From assembly GCF_018614035.1 (NCBI RefSeq), contig NZ_JAGGPA010000020.1:1-64000 (forward strand): a stretch of DNA of 64,000 nucleotides, read 5' to 3'. This document shows positions 33,473 through 42,689 of the stretch, one piece after another. Each line of letters starts with the position of its first letter. Position 1 is the first letter of the stretch. The stretch comes from Streptomyces sp. ISL-96. Its GTDB lineage: Bacteria; Actinomycetota; Actinomycetes; Streptomycetales; Streptomycetaceae. The notes beneath the pieces are model-generated. The model was not told the DNA's origin and did no database searches. It saw only the letters and a program-made list of their open reading frames with translations. The position numbers were made by a program, and so were the translations under genes.

Positions 33473-33967
33473 GTGGGAAATACTTTTGGTGGTGGGCCGC
33501 GGAGTCTGTATCTCTCCAACGGCGGCACGGAGGTGTTCATCGACGTGCTGATGCTGGCGGTCTCTGATCTCGCAGATGACGTGTGGGACTACCGCTTCGC
33601 GGCGCTTCTGACGCTGCAGGATCAGAGCGCCATGGGTCGCGGGGCTGTCGGATTCGACCTGGAAGACATCGACTGGGGCACGACGCCACAGCAACGATCG
33701 CATGCGAGAGACTTCGTGCTGCGCGCCACCGGCCTGGCGATGAATCGCCACCGCTGGAGCGAGCTGGATTACGAACCTCCCTTCGCCCAGGACTATCTGC
33801 GCCAGTTCAAGGCCATGGTCGAGTCGTTCGTGCCCACCGAGGGTGCTCATCGCACCGGAGTCTTCCCCAGCCCAGGCGAACGTGCGCTGGCCTGCTGCGC
33901 GCAACACCGGATCTTGAGCGCACTGCCGCACTGGGAGGGGTGCTTTCTCTGTACCCGGCCGATATAG
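33473..33967 (+). CDS. Hypothetical protein
   Basis: The 164-residue protein is not recognised. It looks like a folded cytoplasmic protein: GGPRSLYLSNGGTEVFIDVL at the start, DLADDVWDYRFAALLTLQDQ, and a C-terminal part with three cysteines (ACCAQHRILSALPHWEGCFL). I chose GTG 33473 because the protein-like composition begins there; the open frame extends to 33413. It is divergent from the MoxR cassette and upstream of the initiator tRNA. Confidence 0.5.
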   Translation: MGNTFGGGPRSLYLSNGGTEVFIDVLMLAVSDLADDVWDYRFAALLTLQDQSAMGRGAVGFDLEDIDWGTTPQQRSHARDFVLRATGLAMNRHRWSELDYEPPFAQDYLRQFKAMVESFVPTEGAHRTGVFPSPGERALACCAQHRILSALPHWEGCFLCTRPI

Positions 33968-34109
33968 GGCGGCCGAATCCTGAGCATCCGGGTTGGCGAA
34001 ATCCGCCGACGAGGGCGCCCGCCACAACCGAGGAACGCCGGTTCCTACGCGGTCCGGGAAAACGGCGGCCGTTGCCGGCCCAACAGTGCCGTAGAGTGGT
34101 GTTTAACGA

Positions 34110-34183
34110 CGCGGGGTGGAGCAGCTCGGTAGCTCGCTGGGCTCATAACCCAGAGGTCGCAGGTTCAAATCCTGTCCCCGCTA
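34110..34183 (+). tRNA. Initiator tRNA-fMet (CAT anticodon)
   Basis: The sequence folds into a standard cloverleaf: acceptor CGCGGGG with CCCCGCT, D-loop AGCTCGGTA, anticodon stem CTGGG/CCCAG around CTCATAA, and T-arm GCAGG-TTCAAAT-CCTGT. The unpaired C1 with T72 and the three G:C pairs next to the anticodon loop mark the bacterial initiator tRNA as found in actinobacteria. After the discriminator A the sequence reads CTA rather than CCA, so CCA is added after transcription or the encoded end is variant. A terminator follows immediately. Confidence 0.95.
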
Positions 34184-34190
34184 CTACCCA

Positions 34191-34224
34191 GAAGGGCCCG
34201 GATCCTGGTGGATCCGGGCCCTTC
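34191..34224 (+). terminator. Hairpin terminator after tRNA
   Basis: GAAGGGCCCGGATCC, loop TGGT, GGATCCGGGCCCTTC: a perfect 15-bp stem eight bases after the tRNA, the expected transcript end. Confidence 0.85.
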
Positions 34225-34357
34225 TGTCATGCGGTCGGTGAGCAAACTGCGTTCGGAGACACGACGACGCCCACGCCAGTCCCAGCGTGGCTCAAGGAGG
34301 CGGCTCTTGAGCAAGAGGCGGGCCCTTCCCACCAGGCCGCGCCTCGTGCTCGGCCCA

Positions 34358-34474
34358 CTACGTGCAGGCGTGGCCCGAGACGTTCGTGCCGTTGCCGCAG
34401 GCGGTGAGCGTCAGGCTGAGGGCGGCTACGGCGGTCGCGGCGAGTACGGCAGGGCGGCGGATGAAGGTACGCAT
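34358..34474 (-). CDS. 38-residue lipoprotein-like peptide
   Basis: An ATG at 34474 preceded by GGGGAG opens a 38-codon frame that reads as a complete small lipoprotein. It has a basic N-terminus (MRTFIRRPAVL), a hydrophobic segment (AATAVAALSLTL) and a lipobox LTAC, followed by GNGTNVSGHACT and a stop. If real, the mature part is only a dozen residues with a second cysteine, anchored to the outer face of the membrane. It is too short to assign a function and may be the start of a longer lost gene. It lies upstream of nothing in the same direction except the tRNA terminator region. Confidence 0.5.
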   Translation of the reverse strand: MRTFIRRPAVLAATAVAALSLTLTACGNGTNVSGHACT

Positions 34475-34610
34475 GTGGGGCTCCCCGTGTGATGCGGTCG
34501 GTGCGGTCGATGCCATGTGCTGGCAACTGGTGTGCTCACGGCGTCGGTCCCTGCACAGTGCTCCCCGAAGGGCGGCACGGCGGCCCGTCCAGGGAGCGGG
34601 CGGCTCACTC

Positions 34611-35447
34611 TCAGGTCAGCGAGCGCCCGTTACGCACCGCGGTGACCGCTACCGTCGCGTAACGCATCGTGAAACTGCCGCCCATGGCGTCGATAGCGGC
34701 CCCGACACCCTTGAGCACCTCTGCCAACTTGTCCGACGTAAGCTGCGTGAAGGCGCCATGGGTAGGCAACTGGTCCACCCACGCGTCCCGCGTGTAGGAC
34801 CACTCCCAGTCGAATCGCCACTGCTCCGGGTCGCTGAATCCACCCGCCTCTCGGATACCGTCGGCAGCCTTGGTGAACAGCACCTGGTAGCCGTCCAGGG
34901 CTTGACTCGTCATCGCCTGGAGGCTGAACGGCGAGTCGGGCATCACCCGGCGGTAGACCGCGGCGAAGGCTCCGGCCACGTCGGGCGGAAGCTGGAAGAC
35001 GTTCCAGAACGCTGCCAGCCGGCCGCCGGGCCGCAGCACCTGCGCGGCCTTGGCCGCTCCCGCGACCGGGTCTACCCAGTGCCAGGCCTGGCCGGCGACG
35101 ACCGCGTCGAATTCCCGGCCGGCCGGATCCCAGGCTTCAAACGTCGCTACGTCAGTCTCGACCCCGAGGTTCCGCGCCAGGTCGGCCATCCGCGCGTCGG
35201 GCTCGACCCCGAGCACCCTGCAACCGGCTGCCTGGAACTGCCGGGCGGCGATTCCGGTCCCGCAGCCGACGTCGAGGACGCCGGGGCCGGGGATGGCGGC
35301 GACGATCCGGCCCACCATGGCTTGGGGGTAGCGGGGGCGAGCCGTGTCGTAGCGTTCGGCATCCGAGCCGAACGACTCCGCCACCTGGCGGTGTTGATGC
35401 GACTCATGCCCCGAGAGAGGCGCTGGCTCCGGAGGTAGAGTGGGCAT
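34611..35447 (-). CDS. SAM-dependent class I methyltransferase
   Basis: The 278-residue protein has the Rossmann-type SAM-binding motif GPGVLDVGCGTGIAARQFQ, post-motif RVLGVEPDARMADLARNLGV, and the UbiE/Methyltransf_11-like segment VVAGQAWHWVDPVAGAAKAA. The acceptor is unknown. The ATG at 35447 lies inside a perfect palindrome and no ribosome binding site precedes it, so the mRNA may be leaderless and repression direct. It is divergent from a TetR gene 73 bases away, which almost certainly controls it. Open frame upstream to 35921 overlaps the TetR gene and is not used. Confidence 0.8.
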   Translation of the reverse strand: MPTLPPEPAPLSGHESHQHRQVAESFGSDAERYDTARPRYPQAMVGRIVAAIPGPGVLDVGCGTGIAARQFQAAGCRVLGVEPDARMADLARNLGVETDVATFEAWDPAGREFDAVVAGQAWHWVDPVAGAAKAAQVLRPGGRLAAFWNVFQLPPDVAGAFAAVYRRVMPDSPFSLQAMTSQALDGYQVLFTKAADGIREAGGFSDPEQWRFDWEWSYTRDAWVDQLPTHGAFTQLTSDKLAEVLKGVGAAIDAMGGSFTMRYATVAVTAVRNGRSLT

Positions 35448-35456
35448 GCGCCCACT
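35439..35456. promoter_or_regulatory. TetR operator 1, overlaps methyltransferase start
   Basis: AGTGGGC-ATGC-GCCCACT is a perfect 7-bp inverted repeat with a 4-base spacer in the divergent region. It covers the methyltransferase start codon. A near-identical site lies 21 bp away centre to centre. Confidence 0.75.
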
Positions 35457-35459
35457 ATG

Positions 35460-35477
35460 AATGGGCAGACGCCCACT
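35460..35477. promoter_or_regulatory. TetR operator 2
   Basis: AATGGGC-AGAC-GCCCACT repeats operator 1 with one arm mismatch and the same spacer length. The two-turn spacing suggests that two TetR dimers bind the same DNA face. Confidence 0.7.
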
Positions 35478-35520
35478 CGTCAATCGGAACGGGCTGAGCG
35501 AGAGAAAGAGGAGATACACG

Positions 35521-36120
35521 GTGCCGACGGGAGTAGCCATCCGCGACGCGCGCGAGCAGCTGTTCGACGCCGCCGAGCGCGTCCTGATCCGCGACGGGCC
35601 GAGCGCGCTGACCAGCCGCGCGGTCACCACTGAGGCAGGCTGCGCCAAAGGCGTCCTGCACCGGCACTTCGCCGACTTCGACGCCTTCCTCGCCGAGCTC
35701 GTGCTGGACCGCATCGCCCGGATCGACAGCCAAGAAGCCACACTGCGCAACTCCGCCGGGACCGGCACCGTTGCCAACAACCTCACCGGCGCTCTGACGG
35801 ACCTGTTCGGGTCGGTCGCAGTGGCGATCGTCGGCCTCGTCACCTCCCGGGATGATCTGCGCGCCCGGCTCCGCCAGACCACACCGACCGGCATCCCGGT
35901 ACTGACGGAAGCCACGGCCATGATCGCCTCCTACCTCACCGCCGAACGCGAACTGGGCCGCATCGCGGGGGATGCCGACGTCGACGCCCTCGCCCCCACG
36001 CTGATCGGAACCGGACACATGCTCTTCGCCGACCGGAAAGGTGCCCGTCCGGAGGCTGGAGCCGTCCACAAGGTCGTGACCGCGGTCATCGCCGGCGTCG
36101 TACAAGAACCACGGTCATGA
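35521..36120 (+). CDS. TetR-family transcriptional regulator
   Basis: The 199-residue protein has the TetR N-terminal domain: AREQLFDAAERVLIRDGPSA then LTSRAVTTEAGCAKGVLHRH, with the recognition helix in GCAKGVLHRHFADFD. The ligand domain is not specific. GTG 35521 is chosen because GAGGAG lies eight bases upstream and the domain begins right after it; the open frame to 35461 would run through operator 2. It probably represses itself and the divergent methyltransferase through the paired palindromes. Confidence 0.88.
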   Translation: MPTGVAIRDAREQLFDAAERVLIRDGPSALTSRAVTTEAGCAKGVLHRHFADFDAFLAELVLDRIARIDSQEATLRNSAGTGTVANNLTGALTDLFGSVAVAIVGLVTSRDDLRARLRQTTPTGIPVLTEATAMIASYLTAERELGRIAGDADVDALAPTLIGTGHMLFADRKGARPEAGAVHKVVTAVIAGVVQEPRS

Positions 36121-36157
36121 ACGGCCCCTAGCAGCGACACCAAAGATCAGTTCACGT

Positions 36158-37388
36158 TCAGGCACGCTGGGCGGCGAACGGGCCGCCGACTCCGAAGGCC
36201 AGGGCGGCGAAGCGTTCGCCGATGCGGCGGTGTGCGGCAGCGTCCGGGTGGAGCTGGTCGGGCAGCGGCAGTTCGGCGAAGTCCGCCTCGCCGTAGAGGT
36301 CGCGGCCGTCGAGGTAGTGCAGGTGCGGGTCGTCGGTTGCCCGCTGCTTCACGAGGCGGGTCAGTTCGTCCCGGATGACGTTGAGGGTCAGCTTTCCGCC
36401 GGCCCGTTCCGCGGGGTCGCCCGAGGCCCGGAACTGGAGTCTTCCAGCGGTGAGGTTGCTGAAATCCGGGGCGCTGGGGCCGGGGGTGTCCTCGTGGATG
36501 GGGCACAGGATGGGCGAGACGACCAGGAGTGGAGTGGTGGGGTGGCCCTCGCGGATGGTGTCGAGGAAGCCGTGCACCGCGGGGCCGAAGGCGCGCAGGC
36601 GCATCAGGTCGGTGTTGACGAGGTTGATGCCGATCTTGACGCTGATCAGGTCCGCGGGGGTGTCGCGCATAGCGCGTGCGGTGAACGGGTCGAGCAGGGA
36701 ACTGCCGCCCAGGCCCAGGTTGGTCAGTTCCACGCCGCCGAGGGAGCCGGCCAGCGCGGGCCAGGTTGTGCTGGGGCTTGCGGCGTCGGAGCCGTGGCTG
36801 ATCGAACTGCCGTGGTGCAGCCACCTCTTGCGCCCATCGTCCGGTCGGGGCTCGACGGGGGCGTCAGTGCGCAGGGCGATCAGCTCGGTGATCTCGTTGT
36901 ACGGCAGCCAGATCTCGACGTCCTTGACGCGGTTCGAGAGGCCGGAGAACTGGACGGTGCCGACCGGGCCGGGCCGGGTTTCCGCGGACCCGGTGGTCAT
37001 GTCCACCATGAGGATGTTGCCGCCGGTCACACTGGCCTGCGCGGTCAGCCGGCCGTCGACGAGCAGGTCGTACACGCCATCGGGGCGGGGCGCCCAGGTA
37101 GGCATTCTTGGTGCGGAGCGCATCCAGCTCGACGGCGGTGGCCCGCGTGCGGAACACCAGCCGTACGCCGGAGGGCTGGGCCTCCGCCATGGCCAACTGC
37201 CCATCGGCGCACTGTGCACGGGCCCGGGCGGGCAGCCGGTGCGGTAGCAACCCGTGTTCGGTGCGCTCCAGTTCCAGGGCGCCGCGCAGGAGGTCCGTGG
37301 TGATGGGTGTGGTGATGGGCGGGGTGGTCCAGTCCGTCGCCCGGGCCGCCGTGGGGGCGCCGGGGACGTCGTCGCGCCGGTGGTTCAT
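36158..37388 (-). pseudogene. SGNH/GDSL-type hydrolase, frameshifted
   Basis: The main frame contains the SGNH blocks: block I KRWLHHGSSISHGSDAASP with the catalytic serine (GSS), block II-like VELTNLGLGGSSLLD, and block V LPDQLHPDAAAHRRIGE with Asp and His of the triad. The N-terminal part, from the ATG at 37388 (AMAEAQPSGVRLVFRTRATA, LRTKNAYLGA), lies in another frame. Removing one G from the two GGGG runs at 37082-37090 joins them into about 409 residues: an N-terminal beta-sandwich plus the esterase domain. No signal peptide is visible, so it may be intracellular. As written, the product is split; sequencing error is a serious possibility. Confidence 0.75.
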
Positions 37389-37569
37389 GGTTGCCATTCT
37401 GTCGGTCGGATGCATGGTCCACCCAATGGTTTTCCGCCCACCCCCTGCTTGCAGGCGCAGCCGTACGCAGCAACACAGGGTGCCGCCGACTGTTCGCAAT
37501 GGCCAGTGACACGACCTCCCCGAACCCGAGCCGCGCCCACGCCCACGCCCAGTGTCCGCGGCTGCACGT

Positions 37570-38433
37570 TCACACGTCACGCCACCGCACGGCGAGCACG
37601 GTGAGCGCTATAGCGGCGAGCGGCCAGAGCGCGAAGGCCGTCCACGATTCGGCCACCGTGGGCAGGGCGGAGCCGGTGCGGGGCTGAAGTTGGGACAGGC
37701 AGGTGCGCCAGGCGTAGTAGGGGAACATGCCGTACATGTCATTCGCCCACTGGTGGACGCTCGGTTTGAAGAAGCCCGGCAGGACGACGAGGACGCCACA
37801 GGCCGTGACGACGGTGGTGGCCGTATGCCGCAGGACCGCTCCGATGCCCATGCCGACCAGCGCCGCCACCGGCGCGAGCAGCGCGTTCGCCACGAGCACG
37901 CGGGGGACGCCGGGCTCGCCCATCGAGAGGCCGATACCGCGGCCGGACAAGATGGCCTGGCTCGCGCTGAACGTACCCACCGAGACGACCACGCCGACGG
38001 TGAGCATGACGCCCGCGACCACCACTGCCTTGGCCACCACCACCCGGTGGCGGGCCGGTACCGCGGTCAGCGTGGTGCGGATCAGGCCTGAGGCGTACTC
38101 GCCGACGATCGTCAGGGCCCCGACACTGCCCGCACCGATCATGAGGAGGGCCACGCCGACACCGCTGAGCGCCTCGGTCATCGGGTCGTAGTGGGACTTC
38201 TCCTGCGGTCCGAAGTCCTGCCAGTTGCCGTATGTGTCGAGACTGCTCTGCACGGCGAGCCCGATCAGTACCAGGACGCCGAGCCCGAGCACCCAGTACG
38301 TCGAGCGCAGCGACCACAACTTGATCCACTCGGCGGCGATGAGGTCCTTCATACGGGCGCGCGGTTCGACCGGCGGCACGGAACGGGCGGTCGTGGCCGG
38401 CCGGGAAGTCGTCAGCGGGGTTACCCCGGTCAT
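37570..38433 (-). CDS. ABC-2-type transporter permease
   Basis: The 287-residue protein has six predicted membrane helices, for example STYWVLGLGVLVLIGLAV, VVVAGVMLTVGVVVSVG and LLAPVAALVGMGIGAVL, in the pattern of the actinobacterial ABC-2 permeases that pair with bacitracin/daunorubicin-type ATPases. The N-terminus is cytoplasmic. The ATG at 38433 overlaps the stop of the ATPase gene by ATGA. It would form, with the ATPase, an exporter for a peptide antibiotic or similar compound, probably controlled by the divergent two-component system. Confidence 0.85.
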   Translation of the reverse strand: MTGVTPLTTSRPATTARSVPPVEPRARMKDLIAAEWIKLWSLRSTYWVLGLGVLVLIGLAVQSSLDTYGNWQDFGPQEKSHYDPMTEALSGVGVALLMIGAGSVGALTIVGEYASGLIRTTLTAVPARHRVVVAKAVVVAGVMLTVGVVVSVGTFSASQAILSGRGIGLSMGEPGVPRVLVANALLAPVAALVGMGIGAVLRHTATTVVTACGVLVVLPGFFKPSVHQWANDMYGMFPYYAWRTCLSQLQPRTGSALPTVAESWTAFALWPLAAIALTVLAVRWRDV

Positions 38434-39341
38434 CGGCGATCACCCGCGAGGTAGTCGGCGCGGTCTGCGGTCAGTTCCATGAATGCTTCCTCCAGCGAGG
38501 CGCTGCGCGAGGCGAGTTCACGCAGCATGATCCGGTGTTCGAAGGCGAGCTCACCAATGCGGGCCGCGGTCAGCCCCGTCACCGTGAGCGACTCGGCTCC
38601 GTCCGTTCGTACGCCCGCACCCTCCGGGGTCAGGACGCCCGCGAGCCGAACGGCGTCGGGCGTGCGCACGGTGACGCGGGTACGGGTGCCGCGCGCGGCG
38701 AACGCGGTGACGGTCTCTTCCGCGATCAGTTCGCCACGGCCGATGACGACGAGATGGTCGGCGGTGTTCTCCATCTCGCTCATCAGATGGCTCGATACGA
38801 GCACCGTGCGCCCCTCGGCGGCCAGCCGCTTGAAGAGGTCGCGCACCCACCGCACGCCCTCCGGGTCAAGGCCGTTGACCGGCTCGTCGAACAGCAGCAC
38901 GGGCGGATCGCCGAGGAGCGCGGTCGCGATGCCGAGCCGCTGCCGCATCCCCAGGGAGAACCCGCCGACGCGACGGCGCGCCGCGCCGGCCAGTCCCACC
39001 TCCTCCAGAACCTCCCGCACCCGGCGGCGGGGCAGACCGTTACTGCGGGCCAGCGCCGACAGGTGAGCGGCGGCGCTTCGGCCGGGGTGGACATCTCCGG
39101 CATCCAGCAGCGCACCGACGTGGTGCAGGCCGGCCTGCCGGTGGGCGAACGGGCTCCCGTCGATGGTGGCGGTTCCGGCGGTGGGCCGGTTCAGCCCGAG
39201 GATCATGCGCAGGGTGGTGCTCTTGCCGGCGCCGTTCGGTCCGAGGAACCCGGTGACGTTCCCGGGCCGTACGGTGAAAGTCAGCTCGTTGACGGCGAGA
39301 ACGTCGCCGAAGCGTTTGCTCAGTCCGTTGACTTCGATCAT
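38430..39341 (-). CDS. ABC transporter ATP-binding protein
   Basis: The 303-residue ATPase has Walker A GFLGPNGAGKSTTLRMILGL, Q-loop, signature FSLGMRQRLGIATALLG, Walker B VLLFDEPVNGLDPEGVRW and H-loop VLVSSHLMSEME. The C-terminal domain is the extension seen in BcrA/DrrA-type exporters. ATG 39341 is used; an in-frame GTG nine bases earlier is an alternative. The permease follows with a 4-base overlap. A sensor kinase is divergent across 133 bases, the usual layout for inducible resistance exporters. Confidence 0.9.
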   Translation of the reverse strand: MIEVNGLSKRFGDVLAVNELTFTVRPGNVTGFLGPNGAGKSTTLRMILGLNRPTAGTATIDGSPFAHRQAGLHHVGALLDAGDVHPGRSAAAHLSALARSNGLPRRRVREVLEEVGLAGAARRRVGGFSLGMRQRLGIATALLGDPPVLLFDEPVNGLDPEGVRWVRDLFKRLAAEGRTVLVSSHLMSEMENTADHLVVIGRGELIAEETVTAFAARGTRTRVTVRTPDAVRLAGVLTPEGAGVRTDGAESLTVTGLTAARIGELAFEHRIMLRELASRSASLEEAFMELTADRADYLAGDRR

Positions 39342-39474
39342 GCGGTCCACGTTGCCGCCGGCCAGGCCCGTGCCACATCGGTCCACGGGCAGGAATCGAA
39401 GATGCCGCATCTGCCTGAAGGCATACACCTGCAGGCTGATGCCGGGGCGTGAGCGGCAATCTACGATCGCGAGC

Positions 39475-40725
39475 GTGCCCGACATCACGCCGCACCGGCC
39501 TCCCGCTCCACCGCTTCAGCGACTGCTGATCTGTCTCGGGGTGGCTGCGCTGGGTCTGGCGCTGTACGCGACGATGGCGGGCGGCCCGGTACCAGTCGTC
39601 GGGCAGGAGAGCCAGGGCGCCGCCCTCGCCGGGGTGGCGTTCGCGATGGCGGCGCCGCTCGGGTGGATACGGCGACAGCCGTGGCCGGTCCTCGCGGTAC
39701 TCCTGGCCCAAACGGCCGGCGCGGCGGCTCTGGGACTGCGGGCCGAGCAGATATGGCCACTCCTTCCGGCCGGGCACCTCCTGGTCGGCGTGGTCGCGGC
39801 CACGCGGGCGCCCCGCGCCGGTCTCGCCGCGGCAGTCGTCGCGCTCGCCGTCCAGGAGACGGTCCTGCAACTGGCCCTCTTCAGGGACGGCGGCTGGGCC
39901 CGCGTACTGGCTCCGGGTTATCTCGGACTGACGACCTGCCTGGCCCTCGCGGTCCTCTTCGCCTGGTTGACGGGCACATCTGTCCGCCAACGGCGCGAGT
40001 ACGGCGAGGCGTTGCGCGACCAAGCCTCCGCCCAGGCCGTTACGGCCGAGCGGCTGCGCATCGCGCGCGAACTGCACGACATGGTCGCCCACAGCATCGG
40101 CGTCATCGCGATCCAGGCCGGCGCCGGCAGCCGGGTCATCGGCAGCGAGCCCGAGCAGGCACGGAGCGCGCTGCAAGCCATCGAGGCCACCAGCCGGGAG
40201 ACCCTGCGGGGTCTGCGGCACATGCTCGATCTACTCCGCCAGACGAAGCCGGAGCGGGAGCCGTCCCTGGAACGGGCGCCGTTCGCGGGGCTCACGGACC
40301 TCGACCGGCTGGTCTCGACGACGGCCGAGGCTGGAGTCCAGGTGGAGGTACGGCGCCGCGGAGAACAGCGCCCGCTGCCCACCGCCGTCGACCAGTCCGC
40401 CTTCCGCATCATCCAGGAGTCGGTGACCAACGTGGTACGTCACGCGGCCACCCAGCACTGCCGGGCGACGGTCGACTGCCGGCCCCGCGAACTTCTGGTC
40501 GAGGTGGTCAACGACGGGCCCGGCCGCACAGCCACCGCGACCGCCAACTCCGGCTACGGCATCCGCGGCATGCGCGAGCGAGTCGCGCTCCTCGGAGGCA
40601 GTTTCACCGCCGGGCCACGGCCCGAAGGCGGCTTCCGCGTCACGGCACGCCTGCCTCTGCCACCCGCCGCGGCGGCCCCAACGACTTCGACAGTTACGAC
40701 GGCTTCGACGGCTGAGGCCCCATGA
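39475..40725 (+). CDS. Two-component sensor histidine kinase (NarL-type partner)
   Basis: The 416-residue protein has several N-terminal membrane helices (about residues 12-165), a HisKA_3 dimerisation box with [20 protein letters not shown] (phospho-acceptor His about 200), an N box [15 protein letters not shown] and a G box [18 protein letters not shown]. It senses a signal at or within the membrane and phosphorylates the next gene product. GTG 39475 starts right before the first helix. Its stop overlaps the regulator start by ATGA. It is divergent from the ABC-2 exporter, which it likely controls. Confidence 0.9.
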   Translation: MPDITPHRPPAPPLQRLLICLGVAALGLALYATMAGGPVPVVGQESQGAALAGVAFAMAAPLGWIRRQPWPVLAVLLAQTAGAAALGLRAEQIWPLLPAGHLLVGVVAATRAPRAGLAAAVVALAVQETVLQLALFRDGGWARVLAPGYLGLTTCLALAVLFAWLTGTSVRQRREYGEALRDQASAQAVTAERLRIARELHDMVAHSIGVIAIQAGAGSRVIGSEPEQARSALQAIEATSRETLRGLRHMLDLLRQTKPEREPSLERAPFAGLTDLDRLVSTTAEAGVQVEVRRRGEQRPLPTAVDQSAFRIIQESVTNVVRHAATQHCRATVDCRPRELLVEVVNDGPGRTATATANSGYGIRGMRERVALLGGSFTAGPRPEGGFRVTARLPLPPAAAAPTTSTVTTASTAEAP

Positions 40726-41378
40726 CAATCCGCGTCGTACTCGCCGACGACCAGGCGTTGGTCCGCGCCGGGCTGCGCATGGTCATTGAGCACAGCCCGG
40801 ACATCGACGTCGTCGGCGAGGCCGAGACCGGCACCCAGGCGGTCGGCCTGGCCAGAGAACTGCGCCCCGACGTGGTCGTCATGGACATCCGCATGCCCGG
40901 CATGGACGGCATCGAGGCCACACAGATGATCACAGCCGATTCCCCGGGGAGCCGCGTCGTCATCCTCACCACCTTCGACAGCGACACCAATATCTACGCC
41001 TCGCTGCGCGCAGGTGCGAGCGGCTTCCTCGTCAAGGACCTGGCCCTGGAGGACATTCTCACGGCCATTCACGTGGTGGCGGCGGGCGACGCCCTGATCG
41101 CGCCGAACGTCACCCGCCGCCTCATCGCGGAGTTCGCCGGCCGCCCGGAACCGGCCCCACCGCCGGCGGAGCTAGCCGGCGTCACCGCGCGGGAACGCGA
41201 AGTACTGACCCTCGTCGGCCGCGGCATGTCCAATGGCGAGCTCGCGGCTCACCTCCACATCAGCCCGGGGACCGCCAAGACGCACGTGGCAAGCCTGCTC
41301 TCCAAACTCGGCGTCCGCGACCGGGTCAAACTCGTCATCATCGCCTACGAGGTGGGACTGGTGTCGCCGTCCCGATGA
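40722..41378 (+). CDS. NarL/FixJ-type response regulator
   Basis: The 218-residue regulator has a receiver domain with the acidic pocket (D9, D10), phospho-acceptor D55 in [15 protein letters not shown] switch LTTFDSD and K105 in GFLVKD. A LuxR-type helix-turn-helix follows with [20 protein letters not shown] replaced here by [20 protein letters not shown] and [18 protein letters not shown]. It would bind DNA once phosphorylated by the upstream kinase and probably drives the divergent ABC-2 exporter. Confidence 0.92.
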   Translation: MTIRVVLADDQALVRAGLRMVIEHSPDIDVVGEAETGTQAVGLARELRPDVVVMDIRMPGMDGIEATQMITADSPGSRVVILTTFDSDTNIYASLRAGASGFLVKDLALEDILTAIHVVAAGDALIAPNVTRRLIAEFAGRPEPAPPPAELAGVTAREREVLTLVGRGMSNGELAAHLHISPGTAKTHVASLLSKLGVRDRVKLVIIAYEVGLVSPSR

Positions 41379-42023
41379 CGGACGGCGCCGTCAGGCGTTG
41401 CCGTGACGGGGCCTCCTGTCCTGCCCGCCCAGCGTTCACCACACCGGCCATTTCCACTTGCGGTCATCGCGGGAGCGTTTCAACCCACGGGCGGGGAGGG
41501 TGATGAGACGAACAGGACGACTGTCGGGACGGCCGGTGCGGTTGGTGCGACAGGTACCGCTGGGGTGGCGGCTCGTCAGCTCGGCGGCCCATCCGCCTGG
41601 TGGGCGGGTAACTCGGGCGGCCCTGTCGCCCGGCTCGAGGCCTCGGAACGCGACGAACCCGGCACTTGACGAGCCGCAACGCCCCTGCAACCCCATCCGT
41701 CTCAGCTGTGTCGCTTCCGACCCTCACGTGAGCGTTTCGACCCCACACTGTGGCTCAGGCGACTCGCAGTGCGCTCGCGGTGCCTCACTGAGTCGTAGGC
41801 GCACGGCGACGTGCTCAACAGCGACGTCATCAGGGGCGGGGAATGGCACCCGACCCACGCAGCCGAGATCTGCCTGCCGACTGGTGCGGTCACCTGACGA
41901 GGACACCGCGCGGAGTGCGGCGCCTTCGTCGCCGTGGGACTGCTGGAAGAACACCCCCACACGCACCCGGCGTGCTCTGACGCCGACGACCTCGACTCAC
42001 GGAAACCAGGCCGGCCACGTTTC
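41379..42023. other. Stretch without recognisable gene; two related repeat units
   Basis: No frame has a family signature. Two similar units, GCGGGAGCGTTTCAACCCAC (41469-41488) and CGTGAGCGTTTCGACCCCAC (41727-41746), share GAGCGTTTC and end in CCCAC. The first reads GTTGAAAC on the minus strand, like the end of some CRISPR repeats, but no array is present. Confidence 0.35.
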
Positions 42024-42512
42024 CTAGCCCTCCAGGGCGGCACGCCACACCGGGCTGTCGACGTAGTGGTTGTCGAAGTGCTCGGAGGACTCCTTGATTT
42101 CCTGCGGGCTTGCCTCGCCCCGCATCACCCGGCCCAGCAACCGCAGGTAGTCGAAACGCGGCATGCCCGGCGTGAAGACGAACAGCACGTCGGCTTCGGC
42201 TCCAGGAGCCGCAGCGAAGGCATGGGGAGTGTGCGGCGGTACGAGCAGCAAGTCACCCTCATCGAGGATCTTGACCTCGTCGTCGATGAGCACCTGAAGC
42301 GAGCCGCCGATGACGAAGAAGAGCTCGGACGCCCTGGTGTGGAAGTGAGCCGGGGCGCCCACCGCTCCCTTGGCGAACCGCGAGCGGTAGCTGGTGAGCG
42401 AGCTGCCGTCGGTGCCACAGTCGGCGAGCAGGGTCATGACACTGCTGGGGTCGCCGGTGGTCTCGGCGGAGGCGGCGCGGGTGAGAACCGGCATCAGTGC
42501 GGAGGCGTTCAT
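42024..42512 (-). CDS. Cupin-domain protein
   Basis: This 162-residue single-domain cupin has motif 1 PAHFHTRASELFFVIGGSLQ (HxH and E) and motif 2 GDLLLVPPHTPHAFAAAPGA (PxxxPH). The tail VMRGEASPQEIKESSEHFDN resembles the quercetin-dioxygenase-like group of small cupins. A metal-dependent enzyme or sugar binder is likely; the substrate is unknown. ATG 42512 has AGGGAG seven bases upstream. It is divergent from the DUF817 membrane protein. Confidence 0.8.
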   Translation of the reverse strand: MNASALMPVLTRAASAETTGDPSSVMTLLADCGTDGSSLTSYRSRFAKGAVGAPAHFHTRASELFFVIGGSLQVLIDDEVKILDEGDLLLVPPHTPHAFAAAPGAEADVLFVFTPGMPRFDYLRLLGRVMRGEASPQEIKESSEHFDNHYVDSPVWRAALEG

Positions 42513-42689
42513 AGTCGTACTCCCTGTGCTGAGTTCGGCCGTCGGCATCTCCCGCGGCCCTTGTGACTACGACTCTAGGCAGCCAAGCGACCTGACAGAG
42601 GGTGCATTTTGATGCATGAACCATGGGTCAATTTTGTGCTTCACGTCTCGTCGCGCAACCCCGCATCCCAGGTCAGGCGTCTTGCGGGT

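Noticed and set aside
35461..35520. Longer N-terminus for the TetR gene
   Set aside because: It would place coding sequence over operator 2; the GTG at 35521 has a proper ribosome binding site and fits the domain start.
41468..41746. CRISPR array
   Set aside because: Only two diverged units about 258 bp apart, no regular spacers and no cas genes in the window.
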